Shown here one piece after another: positions 1-8,851 of a stretch of 64,000 nucleotides of DNA; position 1 is the stretch's first letter, and the number at the start of each line of letters is the position of its first letter. The stretch spans positions 434,001 through 498,000 of the forward strand of contig JAXGSB010000001.1 of assembly GCA_040765295.1 (NCBI GenBank), read 5' to 3'. The stretch is from Scatomorpha sp040765295. GTDB taxonomy: Bacteria > Bacillota > Clostridia > Oscillospirales > Oscillospiraceae. A model generated the notes under the pieces. That model had not been told where the DNA came from. It made no database searches and was given only the letters and a program-made list of their open reading frames with translations. Made by a program: the position numbers and the translations under genes.

Positions 1-1382
1 CCCATAACCTGTACCTGCATGTCCGCATTTTCCATTTTCTCAAAAATACGGATTGCGCGGCGCAGGCAGGCGCAGGATTGCTCAAAATCAGTGCTTACAA
101 TGACAAAACCGTAATAAAACGAAAGATACGGGTTTTGCACCACGACCGATTCGGGCAGTTCTTCAATGAGCATTTTTAAGTGCTCGCCCATTCCGGCGTC
201 CAGCATGTTCCTCCCGTGAAGGCACAGTAACCGCACGGCGTCTTCCATGCGGTTTGCCGATAAAAGATGCCGGACGGCGCCGCCATAGTTGCCCGAGGCA
301 AGGCAAAGCTTGCAGGCCTTGATATGAAGGTCTTCTACTTCCTCTCTGCAAAAGTGTTCATTCCGAAGACCGAGAAGAAAACTCCGGAACAGGGAATGAA
401 AGCGATAGGTCTCACTGTCGGAAACGGTCTTCTGCAAGAAAAGGTTTGTTTTTTCACAATAACTCACGACTGTTCGCGCCTCCGGCATCTTAAAGACCGT
501 CTCCAGATCCGAGACGGTAAATTCCTCGAGGGTTGCCATGATGGAAATACAGCGTATGGTTTCAGCGGAAAGGCCGCGTAGCACCTCTGCTTTAAAAAAG
601 CGGGCTAGGGTATTTTCACTTCCGAACGGTCTCAAAAGCTCTCCGATCTCCTCCGGTCCGAGCCTGGTCGCCATGCTGCCGATCAGTACGACGCCTGAAA
701 TCCAGCCCTCCGTATTTTGATAGATTGCGGATGCCATTTCGGGCGACAGTCTCAGACCGTGCTGCTTCATATATGTCCCGATTTCCGCCTCACTGAAGCT
801 GAGTTCCTTTGCGCTTAGGCAAAGAGCATCTCCCTTAAGCCCCTGTACGCCGTCCAATACACCTGTTTCAGTCCGGGAAATAAGAATGAAGTGCAGATTC
901 GGGGGCATATTGGCAAGAAAATAGCGTACGGTCTGAACAATATGTTCGCTCTCCGACGCATAATGAAAATCATCTAAAACGAAGTATCGTGTTTTTTTAA
1001 TCCTCTTACCAAACAAAGCCCAAGCATCCTGACAAACAGCGGCATTTAAAAGGTCATAAGTTTGCGAAAGGTCAGATAAACTGCGGAAATATTGTAACGA
1101 TTCCGGCTCCTGCTTTCTGACTCTTCCGAATAAGGCTTCCAAAAAATGGGCGTAGAAGATGGGCAGCCTGCTGTCTTCTTTGTCCATTCTGTACCAGTGC
1201 AGATTTTCTCGGCGGCAGAGAGACGCCAAGATAGCTGTGGTTTTTCCATATCCGGCAGGCGCAACGACAGAGACAACCCGATACTTTTCTATTCCAAGCT
1301 CCCGAATCCGATTTGTGATCAGCACGCCTTCCGGCAGCTGAGGCACAATGAATTTGCTCTTTATAATCAGCTTATGCTCCAC
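1..1382 (-). CDS. MalT-like LuxR-family ATP-dependent regulator (3' end missing)
   Basis: This is the N-terminal ~460 residues of a large STAND-type transcription regulator; the gene runs off the window edge, so the expected C-terminal LuxR helix-turn-helix is not seen. I translated it from a GTG start at 1382, which has a GGAGG site nine bases upstream. A Walker A motif (APAGYGKTT) lies near residue 35 and a Walker B-like hydrophobic stretch ending in LDDFHYAS near residue 140. The remainder resembles the NB-ARC-like and winged-helix part of MalT proteins, running into helical TPR-like repeats. Known relatives bind ATP and an inducer, oligomerise and activate nearby promoters. The regulated genes cannot be told from this window. 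The frame is open to base 1 with no stop. Confidence 0.85.
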   Translation of the reverse strand, partial: MEHKLIIKSKFIVPQLPEGVLITNRIRELGIEKYRVVSVVAPAGYGKTTAILASLCRRENLHWYRMDKEDSRLPIFYAHFLEALFGRVRKQEPESLQYFRSLSDLSQTYDLLNAAVCQDAWALFGKRIKKTRYFVLDDFHYASESEHIVQTVRYFLANMPPNLHFILISRTETGVLDGVQGLKGDALCLSAKELSFSEAEIGTYMKQHGLRLSPEMASAIYQNTEGWISGVVLIGSMATRLGPEEIGELLRPFGSENTLARFFKAEVLRGLSAETIRCISIMATLEEFTVSDLETVFKMPEARTVVSYCEKTNLFLQKTVSDSETYRFHSLFRSFLLGLRNEHFCREEVEDLHIKACKLCLASGNYGGAVRHLLSANRMEDAVRLLCLHGRNMLDAGMGEHLKMLIEELPESVVVQNPYLSFYYGFVIVSTDFEQSCACLRRAIRIFEKMENADMQVQVM

Positions 1383-1692
1383 TGTATGTCACCTCCACTT
1401 TGGGAATACTCCCATCTATGGGGAAATACGTAAAATACCTGTTTTAATTATAATATAATCGATAAATTTTAGAAATATTTTATTTTGATGTTCTACAATT
1501 ATTTTACATAAACAGTGTGCAAAAAAAGAGAAATATGCATGCACAAGAATCCGTCCATGCTGAGGCTCGTTAACTTATCTTTAACAGCTGTTTTGTTCTT
1601 ATCCTGACTTTAAAATTCTATCCCTACCAAGCTTTATATCTAATATTATTACAATCAACCCAACAACTCACTTTCTAAAGGAGGTAATGAAC
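1383..1692. other. Intergenic region between divergent genes
   Basis: This AT-rich spacer separates the MalT-like regulator from the small plus-strand gene. It holds a -10-like TATAAT on the minus strand (plus positions 1447-1452) with only a poor -35, and a short inverted repeat TCCCAT/ATGGGGA around 1407-1420, close to the regulator's ribosome site. I see no coding sequence and no RNA gene here. Confidence 0.4.
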
Positions 1693-2136
1693 ATGTTTGG
1701 AAACAAAAAAATCAGTAAAATCCAAAAGGAAATATGCAACGATCCGCAAAAGGCTATCGAACATGCCCAAAAGAGCTTGAACACCGGTCTTACCGGGTTT
1801 GCAAGCAAGGCGTTCTTGGGCAAAGACTTTATGAATAACGTGAACGATATGCTGGCAAAAGGCCAGGATGCCATCGATATGCAAAAATCCGCACAAAACA
1901 TTGCGCAAACCGGAATTCCGGCAACGGCGGAAGTAATCAGCGTCACGGATACCGGCCAGATGGTGAACTATGATCCGGTCGTGGTGCTGCAGCTCAGCGT
2001 AACTCCCGAAACGGAAGCGCCGTTTGAAACATACGCGCAGGTCATCGCCCCGAAAATCGCCATTCCGCGCAAGGGAGACCGAATCAATATCCGCTATAAT
2101 CCGGCGAACAAGAGCCAGATTGCAATAATCGAATAG
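1693..2136 (+). CDS. Hypothetical small protein
   Basis: This is a 147-residue soluble protein I cannot assign to a function. The ATG at 1693 is preferred over the one at 1687 because AAAGGAGG ends eight bases before 1693 but only two before 1687. The N-terminal half (about residues 1-70) is polar and probably helical. The C-terminal half reads as beta-strand rich, with hydrophobic strands ending in a GDRINIRYNPANKSQIAI segment, somewhat like the small beta-barrel domains of DUF3592-type proteins. There is no signal peptide or membrane segment. It stands alone, next to a divergent MalT-like regulator, but nothing shows that the two are linked. Confidence 0.7.
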   Translation: MFGNKKISKIQKEICNDPQKAIEHAQKSLNTGLTGFASKAFLGKDFMNNVNDMLAKGQDAIDMQKSAQNIAQTGIPATAEVISVTDTGQMVNYDPVVVLQLSVTPETEAPFETYAQVIAPKIAIPRKGDRINIRYNPANKSQIAIIE

Positions 2137-2378
2137 ACCGCTCGTTTTGCGTCACTGCCCGTAGCCGGCGGAAGATGCCTCACTGTCTCCCGCGGTCGGC
2201 AGCTTCATTGATGCAAGCTGCGCTCATTGACATCTTTTTGTTGCATTTTATTGAAGTATAAACGGTTGAGAAAAAACTCAATATTAACGGTTTAAGTCTT
2301 CAGCAATTCAGTTAATTTGCCATAGGCAACGAATTTACAGAAAAGTTCTCATGTTTTTCAGAAAGAGAGGATAAAACA

Positions 2379-3335
2379 ATGAAAAAAGAATCAAATGCTT
2401 TAAAAACTGTTTTTCTTTTATTGGCGGTATTGTTGCTTTTAACTGTATTCCCCGCTACTGCCTTTGCCGCTTGGCCTCCCATGTCGACAACGTTAATTCC
2501 GGTTAATCCTCCGGCAATGACAGCTTCTTTTAAGGTTGACGGTAGCGTAGAGGTCAAGACAAACGACAGCACATATGCGCAGAAAATAACTAATGTTAAG
2601 ATTAACGGCGAGCCCTTGCCTAACGCCTTTGATGAACTATGCCAAGTTACAACAAGCGGGAGTCTTTATATTGATTCTTATTGCTTTCAGCAGCAAAGAG
2701 AATATTCTATAACTATTATAGCAACCGGTTATAGAAATGCCACTGTAACTGTAAGCAACATTCCGGCTAATCCTCCGGTAATGGCAGCTGCTTTTCAGGC
2801 TGACGGCAGCGTGGTGGTTATGATAAACGACAACACATATGCGCAGAAAATAACTAATGTTAAGATTAACGGCAAATCCTTACCTTCCGCCTTTGATGAA
2901 CTTTGCCAAGTTATAAACGGGAATCTTTATATTGATTCTTATTGCTTTCAGCTACAAAAAGAATATTCTATTACTGTTATAGCAAGCGGTTATAGAGATG
3001 CCGTTGTAACTGCAAGCAACATTACGGCTACTCCTCCGGCAACCGCGACTCCCGAAACAGGCAGCACACCTTCCGTACCTTCTGAGGCTCCTTCCGCTAA
3101 TCCCACACAACCCGTCGATAATGCAACTCCAGCTGCAGAGCCTGCACAAGCCGTCGATAATTCAAATCCTGCTGTAGAGCCTGCACAATCCGCCGAAAAT
3201 TCAGATCCTGCTGTAGAACCTGCACAACAGGAATTGAGAACTGTGCCTTTCTTTATATGGATAATTATAGGCATATTAGCGGGAGGATTAATTACATTGA
3301 TAGTAATCCTGATTATGAAGAAAGGGAAGGCATGA
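2379..3335 (+). CDS. Membrane-anchored surface protein with two Shr-like domains
   Basis: This 318-residue protein has a signal peptide (residues 1-30, cleavage near AFAA). Two tandem repeats of about 85 residues follow (about 45-125 and 130-210), each with the pattern YAQKITNVKINGxxLPxAFDELCQV...LYIDSYCFQ...YSITxIAxGYR. This resembles the Shr-like haemoglobin-interacting domain (formerly DUF1533) common in surface proteins of Firmicutes. A Pro/Ala/Glu-rich linker with repeated PAVEPAQ-type units leads to one transmembrane helix (about 291-313) and a basic tail. Each repeat carries two conserved Cys residues. No sortase motif is visible, so it is probably held by the C-terminal helix. The GAGAGGA site before 2379 supports the start. 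Ligand binding is an inference from the family only. Confidence 0.75.
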   Translation: MKKESNALKTVFLLLAVLLLLTVFPATAFAAWPPMSTTLIPVNPPAMTASFKVDGSVEVKTNDSTYAQKITNVKINGEPLPNAFDELCQVTTSGSLYIDSYCFQQQREYSITIIATGYRNATVTVSNIPANPPVMAAAFQADGSVVVMINDNTYAQKITNVKINGKSLPSAFDELCQVINGNLYIDSYCFQLQKEYSITVIASGYRDAVVTASNITATPPATATPETGSTPSVPSEAPSANPTQPVDNATPAAEPAQAVDNSNPAVEPAQSAENSDPAVEPAQQELRTVPFFIWIIIGILAGGLITLIVILIMKKGKA

Positions 3336-3454
3336 AACAATAGAAAAAACGGATAAGCCGGTTGAGCCGGTGAGCAGTAAAACAGCATTTGCTTGAACTG
3401 TAAAACAAAATTGGACAGAAAGTTAAGCTAAAAGCAATATATTATACAGCAAAA

Positions 3455-3482
3455 CCCCGCAGGCTCAAGCCTGCGGGGCTTT
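3455..3482. terminator. Bidirectional intrinsic terminator
   Basis: An 11-bp perfect stem (CCCCGCAGGCT/AGCCTGCGGGG, 3455-3465 with 3468-3478) sits between the convergent surface-protein gene and tRNA-Leu. On the minus strand it is followed by TTTT, on the plus strand by CTTTAAATTTT, so it can serve both genes. Confidence 0.85.
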
Positions 3483-3488
3483 AAATTT

Positions 3489-3576
3489 TGGTGCGAGAGA
3501 TGGGAGTCGAACCCACACGCCCTAATCAGACACAGGCACCTCAAGCCTGCCTGTCTACCAATTCCAGCACTCTCGC
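3489..3576 (-). tRNA. tRNA-Leu (anticodon GAG)
   Basis: The minus strand folds as a class II tRNA. The seven-base acceptor stem GCGAGAG pairs with CTCTCGC. The anticodon stem CAGGC/GCCTG encloses loop TTGAGGT, giving anticodon GAG. A long variable arm follows, then a T arm with TTCGACT. The 3' CCA is encoded (3489-3491). The length of 88 nt is normal for tRNA-Leu. It is transcribed alone from its own promoter. Confidence 0.95.
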
Positions 3577-3601
3577 ATTTCTTTGCTGTGGCGTGAGAGA
3601 T

Positions 3602-3629
3602 ATTATAACAGATACTTAATTCTTGTCAA
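3602..3629 (-). promoter_or_regulatory. Sigma-A-type promoter of tRNA-Leu
   Basis: On the minus strand a perfect TTGACA (plus 3624-3629) is separated by 16 bases from a perfect TATAAT (plus 3602-3607). The start point would fall about 20 bases before the tRNA. The -35 box lies just beyond the stop codon of the upstream glycosyltransferase gene. Confidence 0.85.
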
Positions 3630-3639
3630 TAATAAAAAT

Positions 3640-4893
3640 CTAATTTTCCGCGATTTCGGCTTCCTTCGTTTCTACGGCAATATTTGAACGGTGGTCTAAG
3701 ACAATCTGCCTTATAAAATAGTATATGAGTATAATCAGCAGCAGGAGAAGAACAGCCGAGCCTAATGATAGCGGGAGCAGATACCTCTGCATAAGATAGG
3801 CATAATACGAAAGCAGGGAGGCAAACTGTGAGAAAAACGGGAAATAAAATAAGTTCCTGAAGCTGAAGCCCAATATCAAAAGCATGACTTCCGAGAGATA
3901 GAAATATCTGTCGTGCATGTGCGGCAGCAAAAAGGGGATAACGGTCACCAAAAGGGCGGCTGCCAAAACCTGAGTTTTTGAAGAGAGCTTTTTTCTCAGA
4001 GAAGCGCCTGCAAACACAATTGCAAGCGTCAAAAGAAAAGCCAGAGTTATAAACGCCGCCGGAATAATCGGGTTATAGTCCATAAAAGGCACTTTCAGCA
4101 GGGCAAAAATCGAAACCGAGTTATAGTTTATGCCGCTTCCGGTGGTGCCCATACTTGTAAAATAATAAATGAGCGCGTCCTTTATCCCCCTACCCGCAAA
4201 TATAACGGGGAGCATCATGGCGATATAGGCGAGGGGAAAAACGAAAACATATCTAAACTTCATCTTGCCCGAAAATAGAAAGATTCCGAAAACGGGCAGC
4301 ATGAAAATGGCCTGAAGTTTAAATGAAAAGCCGATTGCCATGCATATCATAGAGGGCAAGAATTTTTCTTTAAGTCCGAAACAAAGCGCCCAAAGCGAGA
4401 AAGCGGCGTATATGCCGTCGCACTGGGCCCAGCAGGCGGAATTTAACATGACCGTCGGGAGCAGCATGGCGCTCAAAAAAGAAACAAGCGCGCAATTTTC
4501 ATCCTCTGTAAGGTGCAGGACGATTTTTAAAACCGCCCAAGCTAAAATAATGTCAAAAAATATGGAGCTCAGCTTAATGAGATAAAGAGGGCCCGCGTCG
4601 ATATATGAAAAAACTGCCAAAAGATAGGTGTAGGGCGCGTTGTAGTTGCCGAAAAAATCGGCCAGAGCCTTAAGTCCGCCGCTTTTCCTGAAAAACTGCA
4701 CCCAGGGCAGCAGAAAATTTTGATAATCCAAGGTTTCGTGCCCCATAAATATGAGCCTTGCCGCAAAAGCAAGGCAGAGCGCCAAAAAAGCAAAAAAAAC
4801 TCTTCTTGTGCCGCTCAAAAAACCCTCTGAAAACAGGATTAACAGAGAGAGCGCGAACAAAAAGAGCATTGAAAGCCGGACAAAAAGGGGCAT
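3640..4893 (-). CDS. Gpi18-like (GT-C fold) membrane glycosyltransferase
   Basis: This 417-residue polytopic membrane protein has about ten hydrophobic helices and resembles the Gpi18-like mannosyltransferase group (COG5542) of GT-C fold enzymes. Such enzymes transfer sugars from lipid-phosphate donors on the outer face of the membrane. Visible signatures are the early acidic/aromatic loop (HETLDYQNFLLPW, about residues 52-64), the CWAQCDGIYA loop near 155, and the PHMHDRYFYL motif near 325, which is characteristic of this group. The ATG at 4893 has AGGAGG six bases upstream. It sits alone between the rpoB promoter and the tRNA gene, so its acceptor (teichoic-type polymer, glycolipid or protein) cannot be inferred. 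Confidence 0.8.
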   Translation of the reverse strand: MPLFVRLSMLFLFALSLLILFSEGFLSGTRRVFFAFLALCLAFAARLIFMGHETLDYQNFLLPWVQFFRKSGGLKALADFFGNYNAPYTYLLAVFSYIDAGPLYLIKLSSIFFDIILAWAVLKIVLHLTEDENCALVSFLSAMLLPTVMLNSACWAQCDGIYAAFSLWALCFGLKEKFLPSMICMAIGFSFKLQAIFMLPVFGIFLFSGKMKFRYVFVFPLAYIAMMLPVIFAGRGIKDALIYYFTSMGTTGSGINYNSVSIFALLKVPFMDYNPIIPAAFITLAFLLTLAIVFAGASLRKKLSSKTQVLAAALLVTVIPFLLPHMHDRYFYLSEVMLLILGFSFRNLFYFPFFSQFASLLSYYAYLMQRYLLPLSLGSAVLLLLLIILIYYFIRQIVLDHRSNIAVETKEAEIAEN

Positions 4894-4926
4894 TTTTAGC
4901 CTCCTGATAAATATTAAAATAATTAC

Positions 4927-4956
4927 TTGACATTATAAAAAAAGAAATGATATAAT
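4927..4956 (+). promoter_or_regulatory. Promoter of the rpoB-rpoC operon
   Basis: A perfect TTGACA (4927-4932) and perfect TATAAT (4951-4956) are separated by 18 bases. Transcription would start near 4963, giving a leader of about 140 nt. The leader opens with a small hairpin (CGCTAT 4961-4966 pairing ATAGCG 4975-4980) and has another AAACC/GGTTT inverted repeat near 5062-5080. This is the only strong promoter seen upstream of rpoB. Confidence 0.85.
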
Positions 4957-5104
4957 ATCCCGCTATGCCCTAAAATAGCGGAACTCTGTCCATCACTTCT
5001 CTTGACCTGATTCTAACACAAGTAAAAAGACTAATCAAGAAGAATTTTGGAATAAGAGCAAACCCACCCGTGCGGTTTATGAATACAGCTAAGGAGATGC
5101 GTTA

Positions 5105-8100
5105 ATGCCAAGAGACATTTACTGCGGAAAAACAGCGAGAAAGACCTTTGCGAGAACCGGAGAGGTTCAAGAGATGCTGAACCTTTTGGAAATTCAGAAA
5201 GAATCCTACAACTGGTTCCTGGAAGAGGGGCTCAGAGAGGTCTTTAGAGATATCGGCACTATAAGCGACTTTTCGGGAACTCTGGAGCTCAAGTTCTTAG
5301 ACTTCAATATGGATGAGGCCCCGAAATATACGGAGGATGAGTGCAGAGCCAGGGATGCCACATACTCTGCGCCCATTAAAGTTATGGTTCACCTCCTGAA
5401 TAAGGAGACAGGCGAGATAAAAGAGCAGGAACTCTTCCTGGGCGATTTCCCGCTGATGACAGCGGGTGGCTCGTTTATCATAAACGGAGCCGAAAGAGTT
5501 GTCGTCTCGCAGATAGTCCGCTCCCCCGGAGTTTATTTCAGCCAAGATATAGATAAGAAGACCTATAACCCCATCTATGGAAGCACCACGATACCCTATC
5601 ACGGCGCATGGCTCGAGAGCGAAACGGATGCCAACAACATCGTCTATGTGAGAATAGATAAAAACAGGAAGATACCCATGACTCTCTTCCTTAAGGCCGT
5701 GGGCAACTACGATGCGGACATGCCTCACACATGGCTGAGCGCCGCAGACGATATAGCGGCCGGCTGCAACACGGACGAACTTCTGCTCGAGTACTTCGGA
5801 AACGACTCCACGATTTCCGATACCATAGTTAAAGACGGCGGACTCGACCGCAACGAGTCTCTTCTGGAGATATACAGAAAGATGCGTCCGTCGGATCCTC
5901 CCACTATCGAAAGCGCCGAAAAACTCCTCGAGGACATGTTCTTCGAGAGAAGAAGATACGACCTCTTCAAGGTGGGGCGCTATAAAATAAATAAGAAACT
6001 CTCTTTTGTCGACAGAGTCGAGGGCTTCACGCTCACCCGCCCCGTTGCAGACCCGAATACGGGCGAGCTTTTGGCCGAGGATGGAGAGATACTCAACGCA
6101 GAACTCACTGAGCGCATCGAAAATGCCGGTGTGGCAGCCCTGTACCTTGCGGTAAGCAATGAAGAAGTCAGGGTTGTCTCCAACGGTATGGTTTCAATCG
6201 ACGCCTATGTCGAGGATGTTCCCGAAGATGTAGGCGTTGAGGGTAAGGTCAGATATGTCGTCCTCAAAAGACTCATGGAGCAGTACAAGGGCGATGAGCT
6301 CAGGGAAAAGATAATCGAGTTTAAAGAACAGCTTGCGCCTATGCACCTCATCTCCGATGATATTTTCGCTTCGGTCAGCTATCTGCTCAACCTGAAATAC
6401 GGTATAGGCAAAAAGGACGAGATAGACCACCTCGGAAACAGAAGAGTCCGCTCTGTCGGGGAGCTTCTGCAGAATCAGTTCAGAATAGGCTTTGCAAGGA
6501 TGGAGCGTTTCATAAGAGAGCGCATGACTCTGCAGGACCTCGATGCGGTCACCCCTCAGAGCCTTGTGAACATAAGGCCCGTCACGGCGGCGATAAGAGA
6601 ATTCTTCGGCTCAAGTCCGCTCTCCCAGTTTATGGATCAGACCAACCCGCTGGCCGAGCTCACACACAAGCGCCGCATATCGGCTCTGGGTCCCGGCGGT
6701 CTCAGCCGCGACAGAGCCAACTTCGATGTCCGCGACGTGCACTACACACACTACGGCAGAATGTGTCCCATAGAAACTCCCGAAGGTCCCAACATAGGCC
6801 TTATAAGCTACCTGGCCACCTATGCCAAGGTAGATAAGTTCGGTTTTTTGAGCACGCCCTTCAGGAGAGTTCGCCATGAAGACAGCTTTGTAACCGACGA
6901 AATTGAATATATGACCGCCGATTACGAAGACAAATACATAGTTGCTCAGGCCACAGAGCCCATCGACGAAAACGGCTGTCTAAAGAACGAGCGTATTATC
7001 TGCAGATGGAAAGACGAGATTATCGAAGTCGAGAAACACAGAGTCGACTACATGGACGTTTCCCCGCACATGATGGTCTCGGTAGCCACCGCGATGATAC
7101 CCTTCCTGGAAAACGACGACGCCAACCGCGCGCTCATGGGCGCCAACATGCAGCGTCAGGCGGTGCCTCTGATTATGACAGAGGCTCCCATAGTGGCAAC
7201 CGGAATCGAGCACAAGTGCGCGGTCGACTCCGGTGTAACCGTCATTGCCGATGAACCCGGCGTTGTAAAGGGCGTTTCCGCCACGGATATAACCGTTGCC
7301 GAAGCCGGCGGAAAAGAGAGACAGTATAAACTCACCAAGTTTGCAAGGTCCAACCAGGGCACCTGCATCAACCAAAAACCCAATGTCGAAATTGGCGAGA
7401 AGATAGATAAGGGCGATGTCATAGCGGACGGCCCCTCCACCTATAACGGTGAGATTTCTCTCGGCAAGAACGTTCTTGTCGGCTTCATGACCTGGGAAGG
7501 CTACAACTATGAGGACGCCATCCTCATAAACGAGCGTCTCGTCAAAGACGATGTCTTCACATCCATCCATATTGAAGAATATGAGTGCGATGCCAGAGAC
7601 ACAAAGCTCGGACCCGAAGATATAACCCGCGACATACCCGGCGTCGGCGACGATGCCCTCAAATACCTCGACGAAAGAGGAATTATAAGCATAGGCTCCG
7701 AGGTCCGCTCGGGCGATATACTCGTCGGCAAGGTAACTCCCAAGGGTGAGACGGACCTCTCGCCCGAAGAGAGGCTTCTGCGCTCAATCTTCGGAGAGAA
7801 GGCCAGAGAGGTGAGAGATACCTCGCTCAAGGTGCCTCACGGAGAGAGCGGCATTGTAGTCGATGTAAAGGTGTTTTACAGAAAGAACGGCGACGAGATG
7901 GGACCCGGCGTAAATCAGGTTGTCCGAGTCTATGTTGCCAAGAAGCGCAAGATTTCGGTCGGCGACAAGATGGCAGGCCGCCACGGAAACAAGGGTGTTG
8001 TTTCACTTGTTCTTCCGCAGGAGGATATGCCCTACATGCCCGACGGCACACCGCTCGACATAGTTCTAAACCCCCTGGGCGTACCCTCCCGAATGAACAT

Positions 8101-8851
8101 AGGTCAGGTGCTCGAGGTCCACTTGGGCTACGCTGCACAGGCTCTCGGCTGGAAAGTTGTCACTCCCGTTTTCAACGGCGCCGATGAGGATGCCATTGCC
8201 GAAACCCTAAAACTTGCCGGTCTCAGAGAAGACGGCAAGATAGAGCTTCGCGACGGAAGAACGGGAGAAAAGTTCGACAACGATGTAACTGTCGGCTACA
8301 TCTACTTCCTAAAGCTCCACCACCTTGTGGACGATAAGATTCACGCCAGATCCACGGGCCCCTATTCGCTAGTTACCCAGCAGCCTCTCGGAGGAAAGGC
8401 CCAGTTCGGCGGCCAGCGTTTCGGCGAGATGGAAGTCTGGGCGCTCGAGGCCTACGGCGCCGCCCACACCCTGCAGGAGATACTCACCGTCAAGTCCGAC
8501 GACGTGAACGGCAGAGTTAAAACATACGAAAGCATAGTAAAGGGCCGGAACATACCGCAGCCCGGAGTTCCCGAGTCCTTCAAGGTTCTGGTTAAAGAGC
8601 TCCAGTCGCTCTGTCTCGATGTCCGCATACTGGACGAAGACGGAGAAGAGATTCAGTTCAAAGAAACCGACGGCGATGAGGAAATGGTTTCCAACCTCGA
8701 AGCGGAATATGTTACCGAGGACAGGGAGCTGAGCCGGGGCGGATTCTCTTTTAGCGGCGGAATTTATTCCGAGTCCGAGGAGGACGAGTACGAAGAGGAG
8801 TTCGACGACGAGGACAATGACGATCAATATTCCGATTCGGAGGTGGAATAA
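5105..8851 (+). CDS. rpoB: DNA-directed RNA polymerase subunit beta
   Basis: The 1248-residue beta subunit of RNA polymerase forms one side of the active-site cleft. The rifampicin-binding cluster is of the sensitive type: SQFMDQTNPLAELTHKRR is followed by SALGPGGLSRDRA. The invariant GRMCPIETPEGPNIGLI and the C-terminal GGKAQFGGQRFGEMEVWALEAYGA clamp segment are intact. The last ~45 residues are very acidic (Glu/Asp/Ser-rich), a lineage-specific tail. The start at 5105 has AAGGAG upstream. Its stop overlaps the rpoC start by one base (TAATG), so the two are translationally coupled. The usual upstream rplJ-rplL genes are absent; a divergent glycosyltransferase lies there instead. Confidence 0.99.
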   Translation: MPRDIYCGKTARKTFARTGEVQEMLNLLEIQKESYNWFLEEGLREVFRDIGTISDFSGTLELKFLDFNMDEAPKYTEDECRARDATYSAPIKVMVHLLNKETGEIKEQELFLGDFPLMTAGGSFIINGAERVVVSQIVRSPGVYFSQDIDKKTYNPIYGSTTIPYHGAWLESETDANNIVYVRIDKNRKIPMTLFLKAVGNYDADMPHTWLSAADDIAAGCNTDELLLEYFGNDSTISDTIVKDGGLDRNESLLEIYRKMRPSDPPTIESAEKLLEDMFFERRRYDLFKVGRYKINKKLSFVDRVEGFTLTRPVADPNTGELLAEDGEILNAELTERIENAGVAALYLAVSNEEVRVVSNGMVSIDAYVEDVPEDVGVEGKVRYVVLKRLMEQYKGDELREKIIEFKEQLAPMHLISDDIFASVSYLLNLKYGIGKKDEIDHLGNRRVRSVGELLQNQFRIGFARMERFIRERMTLQDLDAVTPQSLVNIRPVTAAIREFFGSSPLSQFMDQTNPLAELTHKRRISALGPGGLSRDRANFDVRDVHYTHYGRMCPIETPEGPNIGLISYLATYAKVDKFGFLSTPFRRVRHEDSFVTDEIEYMTADYEDKYIVAQATEPIDENGCLKNERIICRWKDEIIEVEKHRVDYMDVSPHMMVSVATAMIPFLENDDANRALMGANMQRQAVPLIMTEAPIVATGIEHKCAVDSGVTVIADEPGVVKGVSATDITVAEAGGKERQYKLTKFARSNQGTCINQKPNVEIGEKIDKGDVIADGPSTYNGEISLGKNVLVGFMTWEGYNYEDAILINERLVKDDVFTSIHIEEYECDARDTKLGPEDITRDIPGVGDDALKYLDERGIISIGSEVRSGDILVGKVTPKGETDLSPEERLLRSIFGEKAREVRDTSLKVPHGESGIVVDVKVFYRKNGDEMGPGVNQVVRVYVAKKRKISVGDKMAGRHGNKGVVSLVLPQEDMPYMPDGTPLDIVLNPLGVPSRMNIGQVLEVHLGYAAQALGWKVVTPVFNGADEDAIAETLKLAGLREDGKIELRDGRTGEKFDNDVTVGYIYFLKLHHLVDDKIHARSTGPYSLVTQQPLGGKAQFGGQRFGEMEVWALEAYGAAHTLQEILTVKSDDVNGRVKTYESIVKGRNIPQPGVPESFKVLVKELQSLCLDVRILDEDGEEIQFKETDGDEEMVSNLEAEYVTEDRELSRGGFSFSGGIYSESEEDEYEEEFDDEDNDDQYSDSEVE

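Noticed and set aside
2199..2221. GCAGCTT/AAGCTGC hairpin after the 147-residue gene as a terminator
   Set aside because: The stem is only seven bp and the T-run comes 13 bases later; it is too weak to list as a feature.
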